Source: Actinomycetaceae bacterium MB13-C1-2 (lineage in GTDB: Bacteria; Actinomycetota; Actinomycetes; Actinomycetales; Actinomycetaceae). From it: 64,000 nt of DNA. Both the position numbers and the translations under genes were made by a program. The stretch is from the NCBI GenBank assembly GCA_035621235.1, contig CP141731.1:1302001-1366000 (forward strand), in the 5' to 3' direction. Shown in pieces: positions 54,567 through 64,000 of this stretch (its first letter is position 1; every line of letters starts with the position of its first letter). The notes below the pieces were generated by a model that searched no databases, had not been told where the DNA came from, and saw only the letters and a list, made by a program, of their open reading frames with translations.

Positions 54567-54866
54567 GTGAGCGTGGATTTGGGATGAGGTTCGCGAGGGT
54601 TTTTGTTTGTGGGTGAGTGCGGACGGAACCAAAGATCGAGCGCTTGAGGACTCGCGCACACTTTGTGACCATACTTTGGTTTTGGTGGCGCCTCGTCGGT
54701 AAACTCAAGGAGTTGTGCGTGAGCTCTGTTGACTCAATCCCACTCGTTAGCAGCGCGACCCGCAGGGGTATCCGCTCAACAGCGACTTTTACCGTGAATC
54801 GCAAAGTGCGCCTCCCGCAAGGCTGCCCGGAGCGATTCCATGAACAAAAGAATTGAAGGCTATCTA
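54567..54866 (+). other. Leader of the rplM-rpsI operon
   Basis: 300 bases without a gene; it contains the candidate promoter at 54676-54705 and a leader of about 155 bases, the site where L13 autoregulation would act in other bacteria. Confidence 0.4.
54676..54705 (+). promoter_or_regulatory. Putative rplM-rpsI promoter
   Basis: TTGGTT at 54676-54681 and TAAACT at 54700-54705 with an 18-base spacer. Confidence 0.4.
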
Positions 54867-55310
54867 GTGCGCACCTACTCACCGAAGCCAGGCGACGCAG
54901 ACAAGAAGTGGTATGTCGTTGATGCCAGCGACGCCGTTCTTGGACGCCTGTCGGCCCAGGTTGCTGCCCTTTTGCGCGGCAAGCACAAGGCGACGTTTGC
55001 TCCTCACATGGACATGGGCGACAACGTCATCGTCATCAACGCTGACAAAGTCGTACTTACCGGCAACAAGCTCGATCAGAAGATGGCTTACCGCCACTCT
55101 GGTTACCCGGGCGGCCTGAGGGCCACCCCGTACCGCGAGCTGATGGAGAAGAATCCTGAGCGCGCCGTTTCTAAGGCGATTACGGGAATGCTTCCCCACA
55201 ACTCACTGGGACGAGCTCAGGCGAAGAAACTGCATGTATATGCAGGGCCTGACCATCCGCACGCGGCACAAATGCCGGAAGTCTACGAGCTGAAGCAGGT
55301 CGCCCAGTAA
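54867..55310 (+). CDS. rplM: 50S ribosomal protein L13
   Basis: 147 residues from GTG 54867, which has GAAGG 7 bases upstream and gives the standard N-terminus [10 protein letters not shown]. An in-frame ATG at 54840 would add nine residues absent from relatives. [25 protein letters not shown] and [20 protein letters not shown] (20 residues) are typical. Confidence 0.97.
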   Translation: MRTYSPKPGDADKKWYVVDASDAVLGRLSAQVAALLRGKHKATFAPHMDMGDNVIVINADKVVLTGNKLDQKMAYRHSGYPGGLRATPYRELMEKNPERAVSKAITGMLPHNSLGRAQAKKLHVYAGPDHPHAAQMPEVYELKQVAQ

Positions 55311-55340
55311 CGCGGGCTACCTAAGTCATTTAGGAGAATC

Positions 55341-55832
55341 GTGGCTGAGACCACCGAAGTTTTGGAGCTGGACGAGGAAGTCGTCCCTAGCTCGTACACC
55401 AGTGAAACCGAGACGGCTGCTCCTGGAGCTGGCGCCTCGATCACCGCACCGGGCGCGGGCCTGGGTCGTCGCAAGCAGGCTATTGCTCGCGTCCGACTGG
55501 TTCCCGGCACCGGCGAGTGGACGATTAATGGTCGTACCCTCGAGAACTACTTCCCGAACAAGTTGCACCAGCAGGCCGTGAACGCTCCGTTCGCTCTGCT
55601 TGACCTTGAGGGACGTTTTGATGTTATCGCTCTGATCAAGGGCGGCGGTCCTTCAGGACAGGCCGGGGCATTGCGCCTTGGTGTGGCTCGCGCACTCAAC
55701 GAGATTGATCGTGAGGCCAACCGTCCGGCACTGAAGAAGGCTGGCTTCTTGACCCGTGACGCTCGCGCTGTTGAGCGTAAGAAGGCTGGTCTGAAGAAGG
55801 CACGTAAGGCGCCGCAGTACTCGAAGCGCTAG
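55341..55832 (+). CDS. rpsI: 30S ribosomal protein S9
   Basis: 163 residues from GTG. An acidic/Ala-rich N-terminal extension of about 35 residues precedes the core [14 protein letters not shown]. The invariant C-terminus KAPQYSKR reaches the P-site tRNA. Confidence 0.97.
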   Translation: MAETTEVLELDEEVVPSSYTSETETAAPGAGASITAPGAGLGRRKQAIARVRLVPGTGEWTINGRTLENYFPNKLHQQAVNAPFALLDLEGRFDVIALIKGGGPSGQAGALRLGVARALNEIDREANRPALKKAGFLTRDARAVERKKAGLKKARKAPQYSKR

Positions 55833-55885
55833 GCGTAGCGTTGCGCGAGAGTGCTCTCAAGTGGCGAGTCTCGAAGCGCTAGGCG
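55821..55885 (+). repeat. 15-bp direct repeat over the rpsI stop
   Basis: TCGAAGCGCTAGGCG, coding for the last residues and stop of S9, recurs 50 bases downstream (55871-55885). Confidence 0.6.
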
Positions 55886-56358
55886 ACGCACTCAGCCATT
55901 CACCTGCGATAATCCGCGCGTGAATGAGAACGTAAAGGCTCCCCGGTTCAAACGAACCGGGGAGCTTGCGTTAACGATTTTTGGGAGCCATGCGGGAAAC
56001 CAACAACATGAACAACACCTGACACTTAACCCCACGCGGATCCAGCGTTAGTCATGTGGAGCCTTGGTTGCGTTAGTTACGGTTAGCCAGCGATGGTCAG
56101 GGAAAACGGTCTCGAAATCGCCCCGTTCTGCCGACAAGACACGTCCAACGCAACCAAAGCCATCCATGATGTAACTGTGCGCGTGGCGGGGCTCCTGGCT
56201 CCATTAGCGCGAGCGGTCGACTTCGGTGCGGGCTTGCTCGGCGAGGCCCATGTTTCGCGGCGATGACGCGCGACTCCTCATACAAATGCTGGTCCCGCCG
56301 GGCCTGGCTCTTTTACGAGTAACATTGCAGAGTACTTTTCCCACCTGGAGGCACATCC
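55833..56358. other. rpsI-glmM intergenic region
   Basis: 526 bases: the direct repeat, the rpsI terminator, then about 390 bases in which no gene is seen. CCCACCTGGAGG just before 56359 is the glmM ribosome site. Confidence 0.55.
55938..55965 (+). terminator. Terminator after rpsI
   Basis: GCTCCCCGGTTC pairs perfectly with GAACCGGGGAGC around an AAAC loop, followed by TTGCGTT. Strong stem with a weak T-run. Confidence 0.75.
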
Positions 56359-57714
56359 ATGGCAAGACTGTTCGGAACTGACGGCGTTCGAGGGCTCGCT
56401 AATCGCGACATTACTGCAGACTTAGCTCTGCAACTTGGGGAAGCTGCGGCCCGCCGCATCGGCCCCGCGGTAAAGGTTCCTGATCGTAAGCCTCGTTGCG
56501 TCATCGGCCGCGATACAAGGGTGTCGGGAGAGTTTCTCGACCATGCCATCGCCGCAGGTCTTGCCGCCTCCGGCGTGGACGCCGTCCGCATCGGGGTTGT
56601 CCCGACTCCTGCAGTAGCGCACCTTACTGCCACTGAGGATGAGGTGGACTTTGGAGTCATGATCTCCGCCTCCCACAATCCAATGCCCGACAACGGCATC
56701 AAATTCTTCGCGCACGGTGGTTACAAACTCGATGACCAGATCGAGGACGAGATCGCCGAACTCCTAGGACAAGAGTGGGAACGCCCCATTGCAGACGCAG
56801 TCGGCGAGGTCTGGTACGACGATGACATGGCTGAAAAATCTTACGTCGAGCACCTTGTGGCATCTTGCGGCGTGAATCTCAAGGGCCTCCGCATTGCAGT
56901 CGACTGCGCGAACGGTGCGGCCTCCGTGCTCGGCCCGGAGGCATTACGCGCGGCCGGCGCTGACGTGGTGGTCATTAACGCCTTCCCAGATGGTCGGAAC
57001 ATTAATGACGAGTGCGGTTCCACCCATCCGGGTCAGCTTCAGGCCGTGACGGTCGCGTCTGGTGCCAACTTTGGGGTCGCCTACGACGGGGATGCCGACC
57101 GCTGCATTGCAGTGGACCATCGGGGTGATCTGGTTGATGGTGACAAGATTATGGGAGTCCTAGCGTTACAGATGAAAGCCGAGGGGCGGCTGGCCAAGGA
57201 CACTCTTGTGGTCACTGTGATGTCCAATCTTGGCCTGCTTAATGCAATGCGCCAGAGCGGAATCGAGGTTGTCCAAAGCGCGGTCGGAGACCGGTACGTG
57301 CTAGAGGCGATGCGCGAAGATGGCTTTTCTCTGGGTGGGGAACAATCGGGCCACGTCATTGCTAGCGATTATGCAACCACCGGCGATGGTGTCCTCACGT
57401 CCATGCTCTTGGCTCGCACTCTTAAGGAGTCGGGTAGGAGTCTTGCCGATTTGGCCACTCAGATTCCCAGACTTCCCCAGACTCTGATTAACGTTAAGGG
57501 CGTTGACCGTGGCGGACTGGACCACGAGGGAGTTCAGGAAGCCGTGAAGTACGTCGAAGACTTGCTGGGAGATCAGGGTAGGGTGCTTATGAGGCCCTCG
57601 GGTACAGAACCCCTCGTTCGCGTGATGGTTGAAGCACCAACGCAACAGCAGGCTGACGGGATGGCCGAGACGGTAGCAACCGCGGTGAGGAAGTATCTGT
57701 CGGTGGACGCGTAG
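56359..57714 (+). CDS. glmM: Phosphoglucosamine mutase
   Basis: 451 residues, normal length. MARLFGTDGVRGLANRDIT (19 residues), the phosphoserine loop MISASHNPMPDNGIKFF, metal loop YDGDADR, sugar loop GGEQSGHVI and RPSGTEPLVRVMVEA are all present. It makes glucosamine-1-phosphate for UDP-GlcNAc and thus peptidoglycan. GGAGG precedes the ATG. Confidence 0.97.
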   Translation: MARLFGTDGVRGLANRDITADLALQLGEAAARRIGPAVKVPDRKPRCVIGRDTRVSGEFLDHAIAAGLAASGVDAVRIGVVPTPAVAHLTATEDEVDFGVMISASHNPMPDNGIKFFAHGGYKLDDQIEDEIAELLGQEWERPIADAVGEVWYDDDMAEKSYVEHLVASCGVNLKGLRIAVDCANGAASVLGPEALRAAGADVVVINAFPDGRNINDECGSTHPGQLQAVTVASGANFGVAYDGDADRCIAVDHRGDLVDGDKIMGVLALQMKAEGRLAKDTLVVTVMSNLGLLNAMRQSGIEVVQSAVGDRYVLEAMREDGFSLGGEQSGHVIASDYATTGDGVLTSMLLARTLKESGRSLADLATQIPRLPQTLINVKGVDRGGLDHEGVQEAVKYVEDLLGDQGRVLMRPSGTEPLVRVMVEAPTQQQADGMAETVATAVRKYLSVDA

Positions 57715-57748
57715 TTGGCGCTTGGCTCGCTAGAAAGGCACTATCTGC

Positions 57749-58405
57749 ATGGATGCGGTCATCTTCGATATGGATGGCGTATTGGTCGATACCGAGGCGG
57801 CTCACGAAACGTTGGGCGAAGAGTTCTTCAAATCAAAGAGGCTAGACATGCCTCCAGAAGTCACCAGAACTCTGATTGGCGCAACAGGAGAGAAGTTCTG
57901 GGGAACGTTTGAAGCTCGCAATCCCGGAGTTGACTCCGGTGCTGTACGCAGAGAATATAACGAGTTCATGGACTCCCGACTTACCGACTACTCGAAGATT
58001 ATGAACCCCGGAGTTTCCTCGCTGATCGCCTCGATCAAGAGGGCAGGTTACGGGCTGGCCCTAGCGACCTCCAGCGGGCGCGCAAACGCAGAACGCGTTT
58101 TGAGCCAGTGCGGGCTTGAGGAATTCTTTGATGTGGTCGTCTGTGGTGGGGACGTCTCTGAATCCAAGCCCTCCCCACAGATCTTTCTGAAGGCCGCTGA
58201 TTTGCTCGGTGTGACACCCTCTGCCTGCGTCATCGTGGAGGACTCTCATAATGGTGTCCGGGCTGGTAAAGCCTCCGGAGCGACTGTCCTAGGTAAAGAG
58301 GACAAACGGTTTTTTCAGGATATCTCGTCCGCCGATCAAATCGTCACGACGCTTGAAGGGCTATCCGTTCATGATCTTGAGGCCCTCTGGGATCAAGCGA
58401 ACTAG
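57749..58405 (+). CDS. HAD-superfamily hydrolase (beta-phosphoglucomutase-like)
   Basis: 218 residues. Motif I FDMDGVLVDTE with the nucleophile Asp, motif II LATSSGR, motif III Lys in SKPSPQIFL and motif IV IVEDSHNGVRAGKASG mark subfamily IA with a helical cap. It may hydrolyse or isomerise a sugar phosphate. It lies 34 bases after glmM and may be co-transcribed. Confidence 0.87.
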   Translation: MDAVIFDMDGVLVDTEAAHETLGEEFFKSKRLDMPPEVTRTLIGATGEKFWGTFEARNPGVDSGAVRREYNEFMDSRLTDYSKIMNPGVSSLIASIKRAGYGLALATSSGRANAERVLSQCGLEEFFDVVVCGGDVSESKPSPQIFLKAADLLGVTPSACVIVEDSHNGVRAGKASGATVLGKEDKRFFQDISSADQIVTTLEGLSVHDLEALWDQAN

Positions 58406-58561
58406 TGGGACGTGTCGGGACGTCGCTCCCGTTCTCGCGCGCTGAACCAGCGCCTATTGGTGGCGCTTTCGCTTGACTTCGCCCCGGCGAGCTTCGCTCG
58501 TTTGCCTCGCGATGTGCCGACTCCCCGCGCGATCTAGGAAACAAATCCACGACGCGGAACA

Positions 58562-59539
58562 CTAGATCTTTCTGAGGAAGATGTCCTCAATCAGGTGATC
58601 TGAATCCTTCTTCAGGACGAGGGTTGCGCGGGGACGAGTTGGAGCGATGTTCTCGACGAGGTTTGGAAGGTTGATACTTCTCCAAATTCCCTTCGCGGTC
58701 TCGATCGCCTCGGCGTCAGTCAACGATGCGTAGTTCTTGAAGTACGAGGCCGGATTCGTAAACGCAGTCTGACGTAGCTGAAGGAAACGATCAACGTACC
58801 AGCGCTCGATGTCTTTCGGGTCGGCGTCGACATAGATCCTGAAGTCGAAATAGTCCGCCAGGCTCACTCCTAAGCTTCCCGGACCGGTCCGTGCGGGAAG
58901 CAAGACGTTTAGACCCTCGACTATGAGGATATCCGGGTGGCTCACCGTGAGGTGCTTTCCCGGGACGATATCGTAGATGACGTGTGAGTATACGGGCGCC
59001 TCAACGTTGCTTTCGCCCGCCTTCACGCGCGCAACAAACTCAAGCAGCGCTCTCCGGTCATACGACTCAGGGAAACCTTTACGCCCAAGGATCCCGCGAC
59101 GCTTGAGTTCCTCGTTTGGCAGCAGGAACCCATCGGTGGTGATCAGATCGACCCGGGGAGTACGAGGCCAGCGCGATAACAGTAACTGCAGCAACCTCGC
59201 CACCGTCGACTTGCCGACCGCGACGGATCCAGCAATGCCGATGACGAAGGGAGTCGGACGCTGGTACGGCTCGCCTAGCAGGGTTTGACGGCCGGCCGCA
59301 TTGCGGCGCGTCGAGTCCATGTACAGCTGCAGCAGCGCGGACAAGGGACGGTAGATCGCGTCTACCTCGGCCAGATCGATCGGATCACCCAAGGAAGCAA
59401 GCTTCTCGACATCTTCCGGGGTCAACGGCAGAGGGGTCTGGGGGGCTGCTGCGGACCACTGCTCACGCGAAAAGTGAGTGAACGGACCCACGTCGGTAGC
59501 TGTAGGCTCAACTGAGAACACTCCATGATTATCTATCAA
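58562..59539 (-). CDS. coaA: Pantothenate kinase, type I
   Basis: 325 residues. P-loop [20 protein letters not shown] (20 residues), then TTDGFL, SYDRRAL and [12 protein letters not shown] are diagnostic of bacterial CoaA, the first step of CoA synthesis. The TTG start at 59539 has no well-spaced ribosome site and could be later; the core starts with FTHFSREQW. Convergent to the HAD gene, divergent from nnrD. Confidence 0.93.
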   Translation of the reverse strand: MIDNHGVFSVEPTATDVGPFTHFSREQWSAAAPQTPLPLTPEDVEKLASLGDPIDLAEVDAIYRPLSALLQLYMDSTRRNAAGRQTLLGEPYQRPTPFVIGIAGSVAVGKSTVARLLQLLLSRWPRTPRVDLITTDGFLLPNEELKRRGILGRKGFPESYDRRALLEFVARVKAGESNVEAPVYSHVIYDIVPGKHLTVSHPDILIVEGLNVLLPARTGPGSLGVSLADYFDFRIYVDADPKDIERWYVDRFLQLRQTAFTNPASYFKNYASLTDAEAIETAKGIWRSINLPNLVENIAPTRPRATLVLKKDSDHLIEDIFLRKI

Positions 59540-59575
59540 GCCTTAGGCTTAAGTGAGCAGATCAAGGGGGAGTGA

Positions 59576-60592
59576 ATGTCACAGGGGACCCGATACGGAG
59601 CCTTGGCGAAGGCCCAGGACCATGGACACAGGTCCGAGGTTGGCTTTGACAGGGCAGTCCAAATCTCGACTGACTGGGTTTCGCGACGTCTCACAACCCC
59701 CACCTCGGCCGACAATAAGTACACGCGGGGTGCGGTCCTTGTCGCCACCGGTTCGCCGACGTATCCGGGAGCCGCGGTCCTCGGTTGCCTCGGAGCGGCC
59801 AAGACGGGATCCGGGTACGTTCGTTACCTTGGACCAACTCGGTGCGAGGACCTAGTTTTGGCCAGACTTCCCGAGGCCGTGATGGGTGGAGGTCGCTGCG
59901 ATGCGGCTGTTATCGGTAGCGGTTGGGATGCTTCGATGGCTTCGATTGTGGACACGGTCGCGAGGGACTGTGGGCAGAATCGGACACCTCTGGTGGTGGA
60001 TGCCGGGGCGCTCACGGGGGCTCGAGAGTGGGCTGAGGGTGGTGCCCCGGTGGTCGCTACTCCTCATCCCGGTGAAGCCGTTTCATTAATGAGGCAACTG
60101 ATACCGGATCGTGTCCTGTCCAGAGAACAGGTCGAAGAAAGTCCGGCGCACGTCTCAGCGCTCCTTGCTAGAGCGCTGGGAGCAGTCGTCGTTGTCAAGG
60201 CAGCGAAGACCGCCGTTGCGGACCCAAGAGGCCCTGTTTATGTCTTTACGGCACCCGCGGGTTGGGGTGCAGTTGCCGGGGCAGGGGATGTCTTGGCTGG
60301 AGTAATCGCTACATGTCTGGCAGCAAGGTCGGGTGATTTGGAGCAATCGACAGAGACAAAAGTGCAACTGTCCGAAGGTAGCGCCAGTCTCCTGCGCTCC
60401 TCGGCTTTGGGTGAGGCGGTGGCGGTAGGCGTCGGGATCCATGGCCTCGCTGCGGGCTTCGCCTCCGGAGTATTGGACGGGGAACTTGGTTCTAGTGGGA
60501 CGCAGGGCCATCCAATCCTGGCGACAGATATCGCCGAAGCAATCCCAGTGACAATCGGCGTACTGCTTTCGCGGGCTCACGGTTCACTGTGA
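59576..60592 (+). CDS. nnrD: ADP-dependent NAD(P)H-hydrate dehydratase
   Basis: 338 residues, ribokinase-like fold of the YjeF C-terminal domain. RGAVLVATGSPTYPGAAVL (19 residues), then LVVDAGALT, TPHPGEAVSLM, VVVKAAKTAVADP and GWGAVAGAGDVLAGVIA. The catalytic Asp is in GAGDVLAG. It repairs damaged NAD(P)H hydrates. The usual NPG before that motif is replaced by APAGWG, a mild variant. The epimerase domain (NnrE) is not fused. Confidence 0.87.
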   Translation: MSQGTRYGALAKAQDHGHRSEVGFDRAVQISTDWVSRRLTTPTSADNKYTRGAVLVATGSPTYPGAAVLGCLGAAKTGSGYVRYLGPTRCEDLVLARLPEAVMGGGRCDAAVIGSGWDASMASIVDTVARDCGQNRTPLVVDAGALTGAREWAEGGAPVVATPHPGEAVSLMRQLIPDRVLSREQVEESPAHVSALLARALGAVVVVKAAKTAVADPRGPVYVFTAPAGWGAVAGAGDVLAGVIATCLAARSGDLEQSTETKVQLSEGSASLLRSSALGEAVAVGVGIHGLAAGFASGVLDGELGSSGTQGHPILATDIAEAIPVTIGVLLSRAHGSL

Positions 60593-60721
60593 CGCGCGCT
60601 GTTTCCTAATTAGTCAGCCATTCTGGATTGGATAGGCGCGGCCTACTTTCGAGGCAGTATCCTGAATCTTCGTCGGTTGACATACTTCTTCCACTGAAGA
60701 GAACAACGAAATCGAGGTCCC

Positions 60722-61720
60722 TTGTCCCTTCTTCTCGCGCTCTCACCATCGATTCTCTGGGGATTCATGGGAATACTCCTGATGAAGTTCGGGGGAAACA
60801 GTCGGCAGCAGACAATGGGACAGATTCTCGGCGGATTGATTGTTGGAGTCCTCTTCGCAGTGTTCTTTGGAACCAACCCGAGCCTGACCGACAACATGGT
60901 CGCTTTCGTTTCGGGATTGATCATGTCCACAGGAATCCTGTTCCAGATGAAGGCGTACCACAACATCGGTGTCTCGCGGGTGATGCCGTTAACGACCGGT
61001 TTGCAGCTACTTGGCTTTGCATTAGTTGGTGTCCTTGGATTTGGAGAATGGCTCGGCACTCCTGCGCTTCCAGTTGGGATCACGGGGGTGGTGGCCATTA
61101 CGGCCGGGGTCTTGCTCACTGCCTGGACCGAGAAGCAAGACACGGTTTCTCCAGTTCCTGTTCCGGTGATCGAACCGGGTGAGAGCGGCGAGCTTGGGTA
61201 TGCTCCAGCCGACCGAACCGCAACGGTAGACACGGACAGTGGTTCGGCACCAACTTCGACCCAACTCCGAGCGGGGATCATCCAGACACTGCTGTGCACC
61301 GCCTTCTATATTGCCGCGCCACTTCCGATCCGGGTCTTCGACGTCGATCCGGTAACCACGTTCCTCCCGCAATCCCTCGGCTGGGTCGTGATGGGAATAC
61401 TCGTAACCTTCCCTTTGGTTGCAGGGGACCGTGGGGCCAAGGACGATCGCTTCAGTAAGTACACCCTGCGGGCCATGATCCCAGGGGCCATGTGGGCGCT
61501 GGGTGTCGTGGTCATGCAGTTCTCCCAGGCAACGGTTGGCGTGGCGATTGGGTTTTCACTGTCGCAGATGGGAGTTGTCATCTCGACTTTCGGAGGGATT
61601 TGGCTACTCGGGGAAACAAGGACGAAGAGAGAAATGCAGGTCATAACACTCGGCGTTGTCTGCCTAGTGATCGGCGCACTACTGCTGGGCCTTGCTAAAT
61701 CACTAGACGTCCCGATCTAG
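60722..61720 (+). CDS. GRP-family sugar uptake transporter
   Basis: 332 residues from TTG with GAGG upstream. Ten hydrophobic segments in two halves surround a cytoplasmic loop of about 55 residues (about 140-190). LSPSILWGFMGILLMKFGGN (20 residues), the AYHNIGVSRVMPLTTGLQL block (19 residues) and QFSQATVGVAIGFSLSQMGV (20 residues) follow the glucose/ribose porter (GlcU/RbsU) pattern in the drug/metabolite superfamily. Likely proton-driven sugar import; substrate uncertain. Confidence 0.85.
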   Translation: MSLLLALSPSILWGFMGILLMKFGGNSRQQTMGQILGGLIVGVLFAVFFGTNPSLTDNMVAFVSGLIMSTGILFQMKAYHNIGVSRVMPLTTGLQLLGFALVGVLGFGEWLGTPALPVGITGVVAITAGVLLTAWTEKQDTVSPVPVPVIEPGESGELGYAPADRTATVDTDSGSAPTSTQLRAGIIQTLLCTAFYIAAPLPIRVFDVDPVTTFLPQSLGWVVMGILVTFPLVAGDRGAKDDRFSKYTLRAMIPGAMWALGVVVMQFSQATVGVAIGFSLSQMGVVISTFGGIWLLGETRTKREMQVITLGVVCLVIGALLLGLAKSLDVPI

Positions 61721-61844
61721 CCGCAGAGCCAACCGTGCGCTTGTCACGGCAGTCTCTTGCTCGTGACTCGTTCGACGGCATGGAGCGCTCACGTTGTGTC
61801 CCGGTGTCGGCACACGCGAAGAGTGCGTTCCCTACGAGTCGGCC

Positions 61845-62594
61845 CTACCACAGCTTCTGAGAAGCGGCCTCGTCGACTACCCAGAGGGTCTCTTCTGCCC
61901 CGTGTACGTGTCCTGCCGGAGTTTGCTCGACAGGCGACCCTGACCAGGCGGAAGCCACCGCTGCGGCCTTGTCGGCTCCTGCCACCACTAGCCAAACGTT
62001 GCGCGCGTTGTTGATGGCGTCGAAAGTCAACGAGACCCGCTGGGGTGGGGGCTTCGGGGCATCGTGCACCCCCACGGCCGCCCCGCTGGCACCAAGCGCA
62101 GAGTTCCCCGGGAACAGCGATGCGATATGTCCGTCTGGGCCGACCCCCAACAGAAGTATGTCGAACGAGGGGACTGCCTCACCCTCGTTCGCAAACTTTG
62201 CTAACTCAGTGGCATACTCTCTGGCGGCGTCCTCGGGCGTTTCGATTCCTGATTCACCAGGGCGAGGGACGTAGTGCACGTTCACTGCGGGCAACGCGTC
62301 GCCGAGTCCATTGATGAGCGCCTCGCGCGCCTGCGTCTCGTTCCGTTCGGGATCGCCCTCAGGCAAGAAACGTTCGTCCCCCCACCAGAGGTGGACCCCG
62401 CTCCAGTCAATTGCGCTCGCGGTCGCGCTGGTGGCGAGCTGTTCCAATGTCTTGATACCAACAGTGCCGCCGGTCAAAACCAGATGGACCGGGGCCATTC
62501 GCGACTGTCGGTCGATCACCTCGCTCGCCAGCTGCGCTGCTACTGCCGCTGCGACGGTATCGGCGTCCGGGTGGATAACGATTCTTGTACTCAC
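61845..62594 (-). CDS. pgl: 6-phosphogluconolactonase
   Basis: 249 residues from GTG. HLVLTGGTVGIKTLEQL, HLWWGDERFLPEGDPERN and LLLGVGPDGHIASLFPG are the conserved DevB/Pgl blocks. Second step of the oxidative pentose phosphate pathway. It lies 18 bases after opcA in a zwf-opcA-pgl operon. Confidence 0.95.
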   Translation of the reverse strand: MSTRIVIHPDADTVAAAVAAQLASEVIDRQSRMAPVHLVLTGGTVGIKTLEQLATSATASAIDWSGVHLWWGDERFLPEGDPERNETQAREALINGLGDALPAVNVHYVPRPGESGIETPEDAAREYATELAKFANEGEAVPSFDILLLGVGPDGHIASLFPGNSALGASGAAVGVHDAPKPPPQRVSLTFDAINNARNVWLVVAGADKAAAVASAWSGSPVEQTPAGHVHGAEETLWVVDEAASQKLW

Positions 62595-62612
62595 GGAGTT
62601 GCCCCTGCCTGC

Positions 62613-63530
62613 CTATCTGCCCTCGACAAGCGAGAGTCCTTCCCGAAGGACATCCCCATAGACCTCGTCTGAGTCCAATCGGCGCAGGTCCTCCGCCAGC
62701 GCGTCCCCCAACGAGCGCATTGGTAGCGAGATGCGCTGTGCGGGCTGCCCGGGCAGATTGAAGGATGCCACGTTTCCGTCGGGCCTTGAAAGGACTATCG
62801 TTCCACTCGCGCGTTCCAAACGAACCTCTGTCAGCCCCGGCACACCCTTTATCAGTTCCATATCAACCGGACATTCGAGGCGCAGCGCGAGCCAACCCGC
62901 GAGCAGATCGATCGACGGATGACCCTCCTCGCCCGCGACGGTTGCCCGAAGGACGGGTTCGAACGGGGGTTGGTCCAGTGTTGCCGCTATTCGGCTACGC
63001 CACAGCGTTGTTCTAGTCCACGCCAGATCGGTGTCCCCCGGGACATAGGCGTCCCGAAGGGTAAGAAGTAGGTCGATGCCCCGAGGGTCTGACCGACTGT
63101 CGGTAATACGGCGCTGTCCCAGCTTGCCGACGGGGTCTTCAGAGGGATCAGTCGGCGCTTCATGCGGCCAGTAGATGACCACCGGAGCGTCAGGGAGAAG
63201 CAGCGGTAGCACAAGGGTATCCAGGTGCTGCGAGAGTTCCTCGCTGTGGCGGAGCACAATGACCTCACTAGCACCCGCATCACGACCAAGACGTAGCTCT
63301 GCATTCAGCTTTCCGTCGGTATCGGGCTCATGGGACAGGACGATGACACGGCACGGGTGCTCGTGGCTTGCCGCATTGGCAGCCTCAATAGCAGGCTCAA
63401 TGTCGCAGTCACCGGCATCGATCACCAGAGTAAGCACCCTCGAAAGTGCAACTGCGCCACCCTGTTCGCGCACCGTAACCAGGCGGCGGTTGATCTGGGA
63501 AACTGTGGTGTCAGGCAGTTCGATAATCAA
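62613..63530 (-). CDS. opcA: Glucose-6-phosphate dehydrogenase assembly protein OpcA
   Basis: 305 residues from TTG with GGAGG upstream. MIIELPDTTVSQINRRL, then VLTLVIDAGD, LPLLLPDAPVVIYWP and the DSRSDPRG block fit OpcA of actinobacteria and cyanobacteria, which activates Zwf redox-dependently. The start overlaps the zwf stop by 4 bases. Confidence 0.93.
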   Translation of the reverse strand: MIIELPDTTVSQINRRLVTVREQGGAVALSRVLTLVIDAGDCDIEPAIEAANAASHEHPCRVIVLSHEPDTDGKLNAELRLGRDAGASEVIVLRHSEELSQHLDTLVLPLLLPDAPVVIYWPHEAPTDPSEDPVGKLGQRRITDSRSDPRGIDLLLTLRDAYVPGDTDLAWTRTTLWRSRIAATLDQPPFEPVLRATVAGEEGHPSIDLLAGWLALRLECPVDMELIKGVPGLTEVRLERASGTIVLSRPDGNVASFNLPGQPAQRISLPMRSLGDALAEDLRRLDSDEVYGDVLREGLSLVEGR

Positions 63531-64000
63531 GGTCGCCTCCAGGCTCGTCCGTCAGCCTCCAGCATTGCGTCGGCTGATGGTGGTCCCCAAGTCCCGGAGC
63601 GATACACCTCGGGGGCTCCGCCTTCGGCCCAGTGTTCCGTGACCGGGTCCAGTATTTTCCACGAGAGTTCCACTTCACGCGGACGAGGGAATAGTGGCGG
63701 GTCGCCCAGCAGCACGTCCAGGATTAGTCGTTCGTACGCCTCGGGCGAAGCCTCAGTAAAAGCGTGTCCGTATCCAAAGTCCATGGTCACCTCACGCACT
63801 TCCATCGCACTGCCAGGGACCTTGGCGTTGACTTGGAGACTGGCGCCCTCGTCCGGCTGGATACGGATTACCAGGGCATTCCTCCCAGGTTCACGACTGC
63901 CGGTAGTAGAGAAGGGGAGAGGGGGAGCCTCCCTGAAGACCACCGCGATCTCAGTTACGCGGCGGGCCAGTCGTTTTCCGGTCCTTAGGTAGAAGGGGAC
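63527..64000 (-). CDS. zwf: Glucose-6-phosphate dehydrogenase (C-terminal part)
   Basis: The last 157 residues of Zwf; the 5' part lies beyond the right edge. The frame is open to base 64000 and begins VPFYLRTGKRLARRVTEI, a conserved block of the catalytic domain, followed by VIRIQPDEGASLQVNAKVPG (20 residues) and a C-terminus AMLEADGRAWRRP. It oxidises glucose-6-phosphate with NADP+. Confidence 0.96.
   Translation of the reverse strand, partial: VPFYLRTGKRLARRVTEIAVVFREAPPLPFSTTGSREPGRNALVIRIQPDEGASLQVNAKVPGSAMEVREVTMDFGYGHAFTEASPEAYERLILDVLLGDPPLFPRPREVELSWKILDPVTEHWAEGGAPEVYRSGTWGPPSADAMLEADGRAWRRP

Overview
The window looks like chromosome of a Gram-positive, high-GC actinobacterium, most likely Actinomycetaceae-like. 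The grounds are the actinobacterial order pgl-opcA-zwf, rplQ-truA-rplM-rpsI-glmM, frequent GTG/TTG starts, LPxTG pili with class C sortases, and Lys/Ala-rich tails on ribosomal proteins. Assignment below order level is inference.

Layout. (1) 1-8.4 kb: a cell-surface glycopolymer locus. Leftward genes are a partial unknown gene, a GT4 glycosyltransferase and a GSCVSRD-motif protein. A divergent rightward operon carries a CgeB/GT2-type glycosyltransferase, an ABC-2 exporter permease and ATPase (Wzm/Wzt type), an anchored Pro/Thr-tailed protein and a YdcF/SanA-like protein. A small ribbon-helix-helix gene follows. (2) 8.4-13.3 kb: str operon rpsL-rpsG-fusA-tuf with a long leader and a strong terminator after tuf. 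(3) 13.3-35.2 kb: an accessory island between tuf and rpsJ. It holds a SagB-like nitroreductase, a DUF559-type protein, a pilus operon (tip adhesin, shaft pilin, class C sortase, headless pilin fragment, second class C sortase), a 1315-residue VWA adhesin, an unknown protein plus a sortase homologue lacking the catalytic cysteine, a GNAT acetyltransferase and a PAP2 phosphatase. (4) 35.2-51.9 kb: S10, spc and alpha ribosomal operons with secY, adk, map, infA, rpmJ and rpoA. (5) 52-64 kb: YgiN-like monooxygenase, polyphosphate-glucokinase-like ROK protein, truA, rplM-rpsI, glmM, a HAD phosphatase, coaA, nnrD, a GRP sugar transporter, and pgl-opcA-zwf (zwf cut by the right edge).

The intergenic DNA of the island is built largely from repeats: a 24-unit, exactly 17-bp array after the tuf terminator; a 15-bp array after the adhesin terminator; several roughly 98-126-bp tandem duplications; a dispersed ~56-bp palindromic family (five copies); and an inverted duplication joining the nitroreductase locus to a site 18 kb away. 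A second palindrome family flanks map.

Most notable points are the Cys-to-Ala pseudosortase with its coupled unknown partner, the orphan C-terminal pilin between two sortases, and the 17-bp array. No CRISPR array, rRNA, tRNA or insertion sequence was recognised. All calls come from reading sequence and motif knowledge; no database search was made.
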